In this document: positions 50,328 through 58,925 of the stretch, piece by piece
Position numbering within the stretch: the first letter of the stretch is position 1
Layout of the letters: every line of letters starts with the position of its first letter
NCBI GenBank assembly: GCA_030765525.1
Contig: JAVCCK010000010.1
Coordinates: 533,375-597,374, forward strand
From: Candidatus Lernaella stagnicola
Lineage (GTDB): Bacteria; Lernaellota; Lernaellaia; Lernaellales; Lernaellaceae
Reading direction: 5' to 3'
Length of the DNA stretch: 64,000 bases
Position numbers and translations under genes: made by a program
Notes under the pieces: model-generated
Database searches by the model: none
What the model was told of the DNA's origin: nothing
What the model saw: only the letters and a program-made list of their open reading frames with translations

Positions 50328-51209
50328 ATGAACTCGTCGATGAAACGCTATGCCCCCCACATACTCTCGCTGGTCATGGTATTCCTGTTGCTTGGTTGCG
50401 GCGGCTTGATCAAAAAAGCCACCCAGCCGATGGTCGACAACCTCACGACGGCCGTGATGAAACAAACCGACCCGCAACTCGTCCGCGATGGCGCGCCCGC
50501 CTATTTGCTGATGGCCGACGCCCTCGTGGAAGGGTCGCCCGATGATCCCGACGCCCTGCTCGCCGCCGCCAACCTCTATTCCATGTACGCCTCCGCGTTC
50601 GTCGTCGGTCATGACAACGCCCGCGCCGCCGTGCTGGGTGCCCGTGCTCGCGATTACGCCTTTCGCGCCGCCGCCGTGCTAAAACCCCGCTTCGGCGAAC
50701 TAGCCCACAAGCCCTACAAAGAGTTTGCGCCGGTGGCCGCTGATTTCGAAGCGGGCGACGAGCGACTGCTGTTTTTGGTCATCAGCACCTGGGCCGCCGT
50801 CGTACAGGCCAACAGCGGCGACTACGACCAATTGGCCGACATCGCCAAGATCCAACTGCTGACCGAACGGCTTCTCGAGCTGGATGAAACCTACTTCTAC
50901 GGCGCGCCCCACTTGGCGATGGGTTCGCTGCACTCTATCCTGCCCCCCGCCCTGGGTGGCAACGCCGCTGCGGCGCGAAAGCATTTCGAACGAGCTTTGG
51001 AAATCGGCGAAGGCCGGTTTTTGTCTGCGTACGTGATGTACGCCGAGCAATATGCGAAAAAAACCTTCGACAAAGAACTCTTTGTATCGTTGTTAAAAAA
51101 AGTGGAAGAAACGCCCGCCGCCGTCGTGCCTGAACTGACGTTGGTCAACACCTTGGCCAAACAGCAAGCTGCCGAGTTGTTGGCCGGGGCCGACGAATAT
51201 TTTGACTAG
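50328..51209 (+). CDS. TRAP transporter TatT component family lipoprotein
   Basis: About 293 residues from ATG 50328 with GGGAGCG before it; the frame opens at 50274. The signal peptide ends in lipobox LLLGC (Cys near residue 22), followed by GGLIKKATQP, without the Asp-rich linker seen in the surface lipoproteins. The body is alpha-helical and TPR-like (DPDALLAAANLYSMYASAFVVG, ARAAVLGARARDYAFRAA, LDETYFYGAPHLAMGSLHSILPPALGGN, AARKHFERALEIGEGRFL). This matches the TatT family, trimeric periplasmic lipoproteins found with TRAP transporters and thought to help deliver substrate to the binding protein. It is 12 bases before dctP, which supports the assignment. Confidence 0.85.
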   Translation: MNSSMKRYAPHILSLVMVFLLLGCGGLIKKATQPMVDNLTTAVMKQTDPQLVRDGAPAYLLMADALVEGSPDDPDALLAAANLYSMYASAFVVGHDNARAAVLGARARDYAFRAAAVLKPRFGELAHKPYKEFAPVAADFEAGDERLLFLVISTWAAVVQANSGDYDQLADIAKIQLLTERLLELDETYFYGAPHLAMGSLHSILPPALGGNAAAARKHFERALEIGEGRFLSAYVMYAEQYAKKTFDKELFVSLLKKVEETPAAVVPELTLVNTLAKQQAAELLAGADEYFD

Positions 51210-51221
51210 GGAGATGGCTGA

Positions 51222-52229
51222 ATGAAAAAATGGATGATCGTATTTGTCATTGTATGTGTGCTTGGATTCACTTTTGTTGTCTGGCCCGCCCCGGCCGCCA
51301 ATCAAATTACGCTTAAAATCGCCACAATCGCTCCGAAAAACACGGACCTGCTCGACGCCCTCGACGAGGTCGATAAGGAACTGCGGCAACGCACCGACGG
51401 CCGCGTCGGCCTGCGGGTCTACCCGGGCGGTGTCATGGGAAATGACGCCGACGTCATGCGCCGGATGCGCACCGGCCAGTTGCACGGCTCCACCTTTACC
51501 GCCGGCGGCTTGCGCACGATCGACTCGAACTATCAGGCGCTGACCATGCCGATGCTCTTCCGGAGTTACGAAGAAGTCGACGCCGTGCGCGCCAAATTCG
51601 AACAACGCCTCACGCAGCAACTCGAAGCCAAGGGCATGGTCTCCTTCGGCATGATGGAGACCGGCTTTGCCTACATGATGAGCACCAAGCCCCTGCACAC
51701 GCTCGAGGACCTGCGCGGCCGCAAGATCTGGGTGCCCGAGGGCGACGTCGTCGGCGAGCGCGTCTTCCGCAAACTCGGCGTGCCGCCCGTGTACCGGCCC
51801 ATTTCCGACGTGCTCACCGGCCTTCAAACCGGCTTGCTCGACACCGTCACCAACTCGCCGGTCGGCACCATCCTGTTGCAGTGGTTCACCAAGGTCGACT
51901 ACGTCGTCGACAACCCGTTGCTCTACACCTACGGCACCATCGGCATCCCCACCAACGCGTGGAACAAAATACCGGCCGCCGACCGGCCCGTGGTGCGCGA
52001 GGTCTTCAACCGCCTCGCCAAGCGGATCAACCAACAAACCCGGCAAAGCAACGCCGAAGCGCGCGAGACCCTGAAAAAAGAGGGCCTCAAGTTCATCCGG
52101 ATCAACGACTCCGAATTGCCGAAAATGGAAAAGCTGGCGCGTGAAGCCATCGACGACATCGTGGCCGAAGGCAAATTCGACGGCGCGCTCGTGAACGAAA
52201 TCCGCGCCACCGTGCAAGCCATGCGCTAA
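51222..52229 (+). CDS. TRAP transporter substrate-binding protein (DctP family)
   Basis: A 335-residue periplasmic binding protein of the TRAP DctP family. A signal peptide (IVFVIVCVLGFTFVVWPAPAA) is followed by LKIATIAPKNTDLLDALDEVDKELRQRTDGRVGLRVYPGGVMGND, RMRTGQLHGSTFTAGGL, DLRGRKIWVPEGDV and VLTGLQTGLLDTVTNSPV. TRAP systems take up organic acids and similar solutes with an ion gradient. A carboxylate-binding Arg is expected in the middle (the LRGRKIW region holds candidates). The ligand is not predictable. It lies between the TatT lipoprotein and the permease genes and is part of the four-gene operon. Confidence 0.93.
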   Translation: MKKWMIVFVIVCVLGFTFVVWPAPAANQITLKIATIAPKNTDLLDALDEVDKELRQRTDGRVGLRVYPGGVMGNDADVMRRMRTGQLHGSTFTAGGLRTIDSNYQALTMPMLFRSYEEVDAVRAKFEQRLTQQLEAKGMVSFGMMETGFAYMMSTKPLHTLEDLRGRKIWVPEGDVVGERVFRKLGVPPVYRPISDVLTGLQTGLLDTVTNSPVGTILLQWFTKVDYVVDNPLLYTYGTIGIPTNAWNKIPAADRPVVREVFNRLAKRINQQTRQSNAEARETLKKEGLKFIRINDSELPKMEKLAREAIDDIVAEGKFDGALVNEIRATVQAMR

Positions 52230-52246
52230 AGAAGAACGGAACCCCG

Positions 52247-52795
52247 ATGAGCGACAAGCGCCCGCCGGCCGTTATACGTTTCTTGCACGCGGTGGAAAAC
52301 ACCGCGCTGGTGGCCGTGCTTTCGATCATGATCGTGCTTTCCTTCGGCCAGATTCTCATGCGCAACTTCTTCGGGGTGAGCTACGCCTGGCTTGATCCAC
52401 TGCTGCGTTTTCTCGTCTTGTGGGTCGCCATGCTCGGGGCGATGGTCGCCACCCGCGAAGACCACCACATCAGCATCGACGTGCTTTCGTTTCTGGTCAC
52501 GGGTCGCGGCAAAGCCATACTGCGCATCGTAACCGACTTGTTCACCGCGACGGTGGCCGTACTGCTTACTCACGCCTCGGTGCGCTTCATCACCGATGAG
52601 TTCGCCGGCGGCGCGAAGGCCTTCGGTGGGGTCCCCACTTGGGTCGCCGAGTTGATTCTCCCCATCGCCTTCGGCGTGATCGCCCTGCGCTTCGGCTATT
52701 TCTTCCTTCGTCACTCGTGGCAGGCGATTCGCGGCGTGACAGAACCGGCCGAAGCTGTTGAAGACGACGCGGCCGCCAAAAAGGACGAGGCATGA
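52247..52795 (+). CDS. TRAP transporter small permease (DctQ family)
   Basis: A 182-residue protein with four membrane helices (about 15-37, 50-70, 90-110 and 130-155). Typical features are ENTALVAVLSIMIVLSFGQILMRNFFGVSYAWLDPLLRFLVLWVAMLGAMVATREDHHISIDVL, the DctQ signature region. It forms the inner-membrane complex with the large permease. Its stop overlaps the large permease start by four bases (ATGA). The C-terminal tail (about 160-182) is soluble and charged, ending in AAKKDEA. Confidence 0.92.
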   Translation: MSDKRPPAVIRFLHAVENTALVAVLSIMIVLSFGQILMRNFFGVSYAWLDPLLRFLVLWVAMLGAMVATREDHHISIDVLSFLVTGRGKAILRIVTDLFTATVAVLLTHASVRFITDEFAGGAKAFGGVPTWVAELILPIAFGVIALRFGYFFLRHSWQAIRGVTEPAEAVEDDAAAKKDEA

Positions 52796-54054
52796 TTATT
52801 CCCCTCGTCCTGCTGCTGCTGGCTCTGTTGGGCGCACCGCTGTTTGCGATCATCGCCGCCAGCGCGCTCAACGGCTTCCACGGCGGCGGCATCGACACCA
52901 CCGTCGTCATCCTGGAGATCAACCGGCTGACCGAAACCCCGCTGCTGGTCGCCATCCCCTTGTTTACCTTCGCCGGCTACCTGATGGGCGAGTCCAACAC
53001 ACCCCAACGCCTGCTGCGCCTGTCCCACGCCGCCTTGGGCTGGATGCCCGGCGGGCTGGCGGTCGTGACCATGGCCGTGTGCGCCGTGTTCACCGCGCTC
53101 ACCGGCGCATCGGGCGTGACGATCATCGCCATGGGCGCCTTGCTCTACCCGGCCCTCAAAGCCGAAGGCTACCCCGAAAAGTTCACCCTCGGCGCCATCA
53201 CTACCTCGGGCAGCCTGGGCCTGCTTTTTCCTCCGGCCATTCCGCTGATCCTCTACGGCATCATCGCGCACACGAGTATCGACAAACTCTTCGCCGCCGG
53301 CGTGATACCCGGCGTGCTGATGGTGACGCTGCTCTCCGGATGGGGAATGATCACCGCGACGCGCGCGAAGATCCCGCTCTTGAAATTCAATTGGCGGGAA
53401 CTGGGCCGTGCCGTCTACGCCGCCGGGTGGGAAGTCCCGCTGCCGGTCATCGTGCTGGGCGGCATCTACAGCGGCATTCTCGCCATCTCCGAAGCCGCCG
53501 CGGTCACCGCCTTTTACGTGTTGGTCGTCGAGGTGTTCATCTACCGCGAGATTCCGATTCGCCGGCTGCCCGGCGTGATGGTCAAGAGCATGACCCTCGT
53601 CGGCGGCATCCTGATTATCCTGGGCGCCAGCCTCGCCTCGACGAATTATCTCATCGATCAGCAAGTGCCGATGAAGCTGTTCGACTTCGTCAAAGACCAC
53701 ATTTCCAGCAAGCTGACCTTCTTGATCATCCTCAACCTCTTCTTGCTGGTCTTGGGCATGATTCTCGATATCTTCTCGGCCATCGTGCTGATCGTGCCGC
53801 TGATTCTGCCGATCGCCACCAGCTACGGCGTCGACCCGGTGCACCTGGGCATCATTATTCTGGCCAATATGCAAATCGGCTATTGCACGCCGCCGGTGGG
53901 GATGAACCTCTTTATCGCCAGCTACCGCTTTAAGCAGCCCGTCGTGAAATTGTACCTGGCCTCGTTGCCCTTCCTGGCGATCCTGCTGGGCGTCGTGCTG
54001 ATCATTACCTACTGGCCGGGCCTGTCACTCTTCCTCGCCGGGTTTGTGGACTGA
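52792..54054 (+). CDS. TRAP transporter large permease (DctM family)
   Basis: A 420-residue ion-coupled TRAP permease with eleven or twelve helices. Conserved blocks are LLVAIPLFTFAGYLMGES, GGLAVVTMAVCAVFTALTGASGVTIIAMGALLYPALKAEGYPEKFTLGAITTSGSLGLLFPPAIPLILYG, and LGMILDIFSAIVLIVPLILPIATSYGVDPVHLGIIILANMQIGYCTPPVGMNLF. These are diagnostic of DctM/SiaM-type proteins. It completes the TRAP operon and ends just before the A/T-rich YwgA/HD cassette, with 85 bases between. I see no clear terminator there. Confidence 0.95.
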   Translation: MIIPLVLLLLALLGAPLFAIIAASALNGFHGGGIDTTVVILEINRLTETPLLVAIPLFTFAGYLMGESNTPQRLLRLSHAALGWMPGGLAVVTMAVCAVFTALTGASGVTIIAMGALLYPALKAEGYPEKFTLGAITTSGSLGLLFPPAIPLILYGIIAHTSIDKLFAAGVIPGVLMVTLLSGWGMITATRAKIPLLKFNWRELGRAVYAAGWEVPLPVIVLGGIYSGILAISEAAAVTAFYVLVVEVFIYREIPIRRLPGVMVKSMTLVGGILIILGASLASTNYLIDQQVPMKLFDFVKDHISSKLTFLIILNLFLLVLGMILDIFSAIVLIVPLILPIATSYGVDPVHLGIIILANMQIGYCTPPVGMNLFIASYRFKQPVVKLYLASLPFLAILLGVVLIITYWPGLSLFLAGFVD

Positions 54055-54139
54055 CTTTTCAGGAGCGGAAAATACTTCTTGTAAAGTGCCGATTTTTTGA
54101 CTATTTTCTTATTCAAGGAACAACTCGCGAGGGGATTTG

Positions 54140-54685
54140 ATGCGCCTTCAAGACATTGCGTTGTTAAAATGTGTCGAAGAAGCGGGCAATCTTGATGGTC
54201 GAAAACGTCTCCAAAAGACGATGTTCTTTTTGAAGCAGTATGGGTATCCCGTCGCCAATACATATTTCATTCATTATTTCGGACCGTATTCAGCAGAGTT
54301 GGCGGAGCGTGTTGACGACCTGACGAATCAAGACCTGCTGGAAGAGAAATGTGACGAACCCGGCAACGGTTTTACAGAGTATCATTATTCCCTTTCAGAC
54401 ACGGGTTTGGAAAAGCTTCCGGAAATTTTTCAGGGCGTAACCGAAGAACAACAAAGCCTTATTGAAGAAATGGCGCAAGAATTTGTCGACCTTAAACAAC
54501 ATGACGTGTTTGTTCTTGAGATGGCGTCAACCATTTTATATTGGCTCGATTGGGGAATGAACTGGGAAGAAGCAGTCGCCACAATGGTCCGTGCAAAAGC
54601 TGTCGACAAAAACCACGACAATTACGTGAAAGCAATAGACCTCGCTAAAACCGCGTTCAATAGGATTACAGAAAACAAACATTAG
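54140..54685 (+). CDS. YwgA-like winged-helix protein, partner of the HD-domain gene
   Basis: About 181 residues from ATG 54140 (or TTG 54137), with GAGGGG six bases before. The N-terminal region DIALLKCVEEAGNLDGRKRLQKTMFFLKQYGYPVANTYFIHYFGPYSAELAERVDDLTNQDLLEE is a winged-helix-like domain found in YwgA and related proteins. The C-terminal half is helical (EEQQSLIEEMAQEFVDLKQHDVFVLEMASTILYWL). In Bacillus, ywgA lies near the HD gene ywfO, as I recall, and here too an HD gene follows after nine bases. The cassette is A/T-richer than the host (42% G+C at 54241-54300). The function is unknown; a regulatory or partner role for the HD enzyme is inferred. Confidence 0.7.
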   Translation: MRLQDIALLKCVEEAGNLDGRKRLQKTMFFLKQYGYPVANTYFIHYFGPYSAELAERVDDLTNQDLLEEKCDEPGNGFTEYHYSLSDTGLEKLPEIFQGVTEEQQSLIEEMAQEFVDLKQHDVFVLEMASTILYWLDWGMNWEEAVATMVRAKAVDKNHDNYVKAIDLAKTAFNRITENKH

Positions 54686-54694
54686 GAGCAGCCG

Positions 54695-56026
54695 TTGTCG
54701 CAAAAAGTTATTCGCGACCCGGTCTACGATCACATTTACATCTGTGAAGAAAACGAAAAGTTAATTCTTGACCTACTTCAATGTGCGGAAGTTCAACGTC
54801 TCCGTCGAATTCGCCAACTTGGCGTTAGCCATCTGACGTATCCGGGTGCCGAGCACAGCCGGTTTGGGCATTCTCTGGGTGCGTTCCATCTGATGAAGAC
54901 GGCTCTTGAATATGTGAAAAAAAATCAACCGGCCCTGATACTTGGTGAATTTATTGAACTTGCGGCAAAAGCCGCGGCATTATTACACGATGTAGGTCAT
55001 GGTCCATTTTCGCACGCGCTTGAAGAAGAATTCGGCGGAAAACATGAAATGTGGACGAAACGAATTATCGAAGACGCCGAAACGGAAGTAAACGGCGTCC
55101 TCAAAGATCATTCCGCCAGCCTTCCCGATATTATTACTCAGTTACTAACCGAACCGGAACCTAAGTATACTTGGATAAAAAGCCTACTCAGTAGTCAATT
55201 AGACGTTGACCGCATGGATTATTTATTGCGTGACTCGATGTACTGCGGCGTGGGATACGGCCGGTTTGATTATCGCTGGCTTTTTCACACGATGCGCGTC
55301 GACGATCGGAAGGCTTCCGACAAGCGACGAATTTTCCAAACATGCTGGGAAGAGAAGGCCCACCGGGTGATTGAGCAATATATTTTCGCCCGCTATTATA
55401 TGTATTGGAACGTCTACTTCCATAAAACAACACGTGGCTATGAACGCCTTGCTTCGACAATTATTAGCCGTGTAAAAGATCTTGTTAAACAGAATAGCCA
55501 ACCCGAGTTTACTCACGCCGCAGTTTCAAAATTGTTCGCAAACACAGCGCCCGGTCTGACGGACTATCTCACCCTAGATGATCATGTTTTGCTTTCACAA
55601 ATAAATTGGTGGGCGCGCCACGCGAAAGATAACATTTTAAAAGATTTGTGCGACAGGTTCATCAATCGTCGAGGATTGAAGCCGGTAAAAGTACCGGGAC
55701 GGCACGACCAATCGCCCCGTGATCAAAAAGACCGAGATAAGAAAGCTCAGGAATTTCTGCGTCAAAGAGATTTCGTGCCAGAATATTATTTACTGGACGA
55801 TCTAACATCCACAGTAGCTTATGTTCCCTATACCGTGGAAAGAACCGACGCCGAACAATCAGCGGGAAACGCAATTTTGATTCATAAAAACGATAAATTG
55901 GTGGAAATCAGCCAACTTCCGGAAATGAGTCGGTTGAAAGCCGTTACCGGTCAAAAAGAGCAACAAGTGTTTTTCTATGTTCCCGAGACGTGCCGCCACG
56001 GTGTGTCGCGCATCCTGAACGGATGA
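54695..56026 (+). CDS. HD-domain phosphohydrolase, SAMHD1/YwfO-like
   Basis: A 443-residue HD-domain protein. The start is TTG 54695 with AGGAG before it. Metal and catalytic residues are His59 (SRFGHSLGAFHL), His98-Asp99 (AALLHDVGHGPFSHALE) and the Asp cluster at 170-175 (SSQLDVDRMDYLLRDS). The N-terminus (DPVYDHIYICEENEKLILD) and the overall layout match the SAMHD1/YwfO group, which hydrolyses dNTPs or related nucleotides. A C-terminal 120-residue region is less conserved. Removal of dNTPs is an antiphage strategy in several systems, and this pair with the YwgA-like gene may be of that kind; no direct proof. Base composition marks it as acquired. Confidence 0.85.
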   Translation: MSQKVIRDPVYDHIYICEENEKLILDLLQCAEVQRLRRIRQLGVSHLTYPGAEHSRFGHSLGAFHLMKTALEYVKKNQPALILGEFIELAAKAAALLHDVGHGPFSHALEEEFGGKHEMWTKRIIEDAETEVNGVLKDHSASLPDIITQLLTEPEPKYTWIKSLLSSQLDVDRMDYLLRDSMYCGVGYGRFDYRWLFHTMRVDDRKASDKRRIFQTCWEEKAHRVIEQYIFARYYMYWNVYFHKTTRGYERLASTIISRVKDLVKQNSQPEFTHAAVSKLFANTAPGLTDYLTLDDHVLLSQINWWARHAKDNILKDLCDRFINRRGLKPVKVPGRHDQSPRDQKDRDKKAQEFLRQRDFVPEYYLLDDLTSTVAYVPYTVERTDAEQSAGNAILIHKNDKLVEISQLPEMSRLKAVTGQKEQQVFFYVPETCRHGVSRILNG

Positions 56027-56036
56027 ATCCTGTTTA

Positions 56037-56144
56037 TCACGTGATAACCGCCACAGCCCGCCACCCCGACAAGCGTTTCGCGTAATCATCGACGAGCATC
56101 TGCGCTTCCGCCGCGAGCAACAACGACTGCGCGTCGGGGACCAT
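56037..56144 (-). pseudogene. Probable gene remnant (C-terminal fragment)
   Basis: A 35-codon open stretch with host-like codons reads MVPDAQSLLLAAEAQMLVDD and then YAKRLSGWRAVAVIT. The frame stays open upstream, past the ATG, to a stop near 56205, but there is no ribosome site. It looks like the tail of a minus-strand host gene that has lost its 5' end between the HD cassette and the radical SAM gene. It could also be a short unknown protein. Confidence 0.35.
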
Positions 56145-56192
56145 CAGGTTTAGTCTGGCCCTTGGCGGCCCGATTGTGGCAAGCTGACGCCC

Positions 56193-57584
56193 ATGGATAT
56201 CATTCTACTGCATGCGTTGGCGCAAACCGGCGAGGGCCCGCCGGAAACCAACGTCACCGGCGTGTTTCCGCCCCTTGGCTTGGCGACGCTGGCCGGCTGT
56301 CTGCGCGAGGCCGGTCACACCCCGCGCGTGCTCGACGCCCACGCGCTGAGACTCACCGCCCGGCTTGCCGCTGCACAAGTCCCGGATGATTTCGACGGCT
56401 TGCTCGTCTTTTCCACCACCACCCTCAATTGGCGCAACACCCTGGCGCTGATTCGCGCTTGCCGCCGTCGCGCCCCGCGGGCCGTGACCGTGGTTGGTGG
56501 TCCGCATTTGGATTTGTATCCGGAAGAAACGGCGTCGTCGGCCGATGTCGATTTCGCTGTCGTGGGTGAGGGCGATACGTCGCTGCCCGCATTGGCTGAG
56601 GCGTTGGCAAACGACGGCGACGCGCTGGCGATTCCCGGTGTGGTGCGCTCGGGCGAGGACGGGGTCGAGTTCGGACCGCCGCCACAGGTGGTCGACCTGG
56701 ATCAAACGCCGCTGCCCGCGTGGGACCTCATGCCGCTGGGCCATTACCGCGCGATCACCGTGCTGCATCCTTTTGCCACGATGGTCAGCGGTCGCGGGTG
56801 CCCCTTCCATTGTCGTTTCTGTTCGCAACGCTACGCGGGCGGCTCGTTTCACCGCATGAGCCCGGCGCGGCTGACGCGCGAGTGGTTGTATCTCGTCAAG
56901 GAAATCGGCGTGCGGGAGATCGTTCATTTCGACGAAACCTTCGCCATGGGGGAAGACTACCTGGCCGAGGTCGCCGCGCGTGTGACGGCCGGCGGCGGCG
57001 TGATTCCCAACAACGCGCGCAGTCGCTGCGATACCATCACCCCGCCGCTGATTCAGTCGCTGGCCCGCATCGGCACCCACACCTTGCACCTGGGTATCGA
57101 GGCCGGTTCCGACGAGGCGCTGGCGCGCATGAACAAAGGCATCACCGTGGCGCAGGTACGCCGGGCCGTGGCGATGGTCAAAGACGCGGGTCTGTTGGCG
57201 CGGGGCTATTTCATGCTGGCCTACCCAGACGACACGCCGGCCGATGCGCTACGCACGATCGAACTGGCCCGCAGCCTGCCCCTGGATGCGGCCTCTTTCA
57301 CACTGACGGTGCTCAATCCCGGCACGGCGATTTACGAGGATGCGTTGGCGCGAGGCGAAATCGACGACTATTGGTCGGCCTGGGCCAAGAGCGAGCCGGT
57401 ATCCCCGGCGCCGCCGCGACCCCGGCACTCGCTAGGCGGCGAGAGTCAACTCCGGCGGACGCTGCGGCGGGCGTATGTCTCATTTTACCTTCGCCCCGCG
57501 GTGTGGTGGAATCTGGCGACTCAGCGGCGTTTGTGGCGATGGATCCCCTCGTGGCTTCGGGCCGTGATGCGTCGCGGGCGTTAG
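56193..57584 (+). CDS. B12-binding domain radical SAM protein
   Basis: A 463-residue radical SAM enzyme with an N-terminal cobalamin-binding domain (PPLGLATLAGCLREAGHTPRVLDAH, TVVGGPHLDLYPEETA, DFAVVGEGDTSLPALAEAL). The radical SAM core has MVSGRGCPFHCRFCSQRY (CxxxCxxC), FDETFAMGEDYLAEVAARV, LHLGIEAGSDEALARMNKG and YFMLAYPDDTPADALRT. The closing 50 residues are basic and Trp-rich (FYLRPAVWWNLATQRRLWRWIPSWLRAVMRRGR), which could bind the membrane. The substrate is unknown. The architecture equals that of the gene at 10490. It starts the 56-60 kb host segment after the HD cassette. Confidence 0.88.
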   Translation: MDIILLHALAQTGEGPPETNVTGVFPPLGLATLAGCLREAGHTPRVLDAHALRLTARLAAAQVPDDFDGLLVFSTTTLNWRNTLALIRACRRRAPRAVTVVGGPHLDLYPEETASSADVDFAVVGEGDTSLPALAEALANDGDALAIPGVVRSGEDGVEFGPPPQVVDLDQTPLPAWDLMPLGHYRAITVLHPFATMVSGRGCPFHCRFCSQRYAGGSFHRMSPARLTREWLYLVKEIGVREIVHFDETFAMGEDYLAEVAARVTAGGGVIPNNARSRCDTITPPLIQSLARIGTHTLHLGIEAGSDEALARMNKGITVAQVRRAVAMVKDAGLLARGYFMLAYPDDTPADALRTIELARSLPLDAASFTLTVLNPGTAIYEDALARGEIDDYWSAWAKSEPVSPAPPRPRHSLGGESQLRRTLRRAYVSFYLRPAVWWNLATQRRLWRWIPSWLRAVMRRGR

Positions 57585-57642
57585 CGTCCAGCGGCGCGGC
57601 GCGATACAATCGACGCCGATCCGAACGTGAAGGAGTTTGCAC

Positions 57643-58386
57643 GTGAAGTGGTGGAAGAGTTTTTTACTGCATCCCTGGATCAACCGTTTCAACCTGCTGT
57701 ACCTGGCGGCGGGCTTCGCGTTGTACCTCTTGGACCCGCTCGATGCCGTGGGCATCAACAATTTCGGCTGGATGCTGCTGGGCGGCGAAATCGCCTACCT
57801 GGCGGCGCGTGGCGTCCTCGACCGCGGCAGTTCGCCGGATTTCAACATCCGCAAAATGCGGCCCAAAGACCGCGACCGCTACTTCCGGCTTCTGGACATC
57901 TCCGACCAGGCGATTGCCGACATCGAAAGCAACCAGAACATCGTGCACTCCGTGCTCTCGGGCAGCCAAAGCCAGATCAGACGCATGGTGAAAACCTTTC
58001 TGCGCCTGCAACTGGCCGCCCACCGCATCGACGCCGTGCTACAGAACAATAAGATCGATTACAACGCCGAAATCGGCCGTGTGCAGGGCAAGTTGTCGGT
58101 AGCCGCCGCGGCCGAAAAGCCCTACTTGGAACGGCAAATCGAGGTGTTGCGCAAACGGCAAAACGCGCAGCGCGACCTGGCCGAGCGACGCCGCACCATC
58201 GACGCCCGCCTGGAAACGATCGAGCAAGCCGTCGGCCTGCTTTCGGAAATCGGCCTGGGCGTTGCCGACCCCGCCGAAACCGCCGATCAGGTCAGTGTGA
58301 TTCTGGCCAACGTCGAAGACGCCGAACTTTTCGTGGAAGAACTCAACGAGGTGATGGCGCCGGTTAGCGTGAAGAACGCCAATTGA
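57643..58386 (+). CDS. Two-helix membrane protein with cytoplasmic coiled coil
   Basis: About 247 residues from GTG 57643 (AAGGAG seven bases before; TTG 57637 is the alternative). Two hydrophobic helices (FNLLYLAAGFALYLL and WMLLGGEIAYLAARGVL) lie near residues 15-60. The rest is charged and helical, with heptad-like stretches (IGRVQGKLSVAAAAEKPYLERQIEVLRKRQNAQRDLAERRRTIDARLETIEQAVGLL) that should form a coiled coil. The family and role are unknown. Its stop overlaps the start of the Nudix gene by four bases (TTGA), so the two are translationally coupled. Confidence 0.7.
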   Translation: MKWWKSFLLHPWINRFNLLYLAAGFALYLLDPLDAVGINNFGWMLLGGEIAYLAARGVLDRGSSPDFNIRKMRPKDRDRYFRLLDISDQAIADIESNQNIVHSVLSGSQSQIRRMVKTFLRLQLAAHRIDAVLQNNKIDYNAEIGRVQGKLSVAAAAEKPYLERQIEVLRKRQNAQRDLAERRRTIDARLETIEQAVGLLSEIGLGVADPAETADQVSVILANVEDAELFVEELNEVMAPVSVKNAN

Positions 58387-58838
58387 AGTGGGTGGTCGCC
58401 ATCTGGCGTTGGCTTTCCTTCTGGCCGGGTCTGCAACGTTTCATCCTTAGCCTGTGGCATCCGAAATTCCTGATCGGCGTGGTCGCGGTGATCACCGACG
58501 GCGAAGGCCGCGTGCTGCTGTTCCACCACACCTACCGGCGAAAATTTGTCTGGTCGCTGCCCGGCGGCTGGATGCAACGCGGCGAAGAGCCCGCCGAGAC
58601 CGTCGTGCGCGAAATCAAGGAAGAGACCGACTTGGATATCGAGGTGGACCGCCTCTACGAAGTCGTGACCGGGGTGGTGGCTCCCAGTTTTGAAGTCATC
58701 TACCTCGCACATGTGGTCGGCGGCGAATTTCGCCCGAGCGTGGAAGTCGACGAGATTAATTGGTGTCGCGCCGACCGATTACCGGACCTAAAAGACTACC
58801 AGCATCACATTATTACGTCCGTTTTGGCCGCCGAATAA
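58383..58838 (+). CDS. Nudix hydrolase
   Basis: A 151-residue Nudix protein starting at TTG 58383 and overlapping the previous stop. The Nudix box, roughly GGWMQRGEEPAETVVREIKEETDLDI, carries the Gx5Ex7REUxEE pattern with the metal-binding glutamates; the usual final Gly is Asp. A hydrophobic, Trp-rich N-terminus of about 30 residues (WVVAIWRWLSFWPGLQRFILSLW) precedes the domain. It may be a membrane-associated helix and fits the membrane protein encoded just upstream. Nudix enzymes hydrolyse nucleoside diphosphate-linked compounds; the substrate is unknown. Confidence 0.9.
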   Translation: MKWVVAIWRWLSFWPGLQRFILSLWHPKFLIGVVAVITDGEGRVLLFHHTYRRKFVWSLPGGWMQRGEEPAETVVREIKEETDLDIEVDRLYEVVTGVVAPSFEVIYLAHVVGGEFRPSVEVDEINWCRADRLPDLKDYQHHIITSVLAAE

Positions 58839-58925
58839 GACCGGCGAGACGTATTTTTGTGGTTATTTTCTTCCGGATGGACGCATACGACACATTCGAA
58901 AACGGGAAATCACGGATGAACCACG

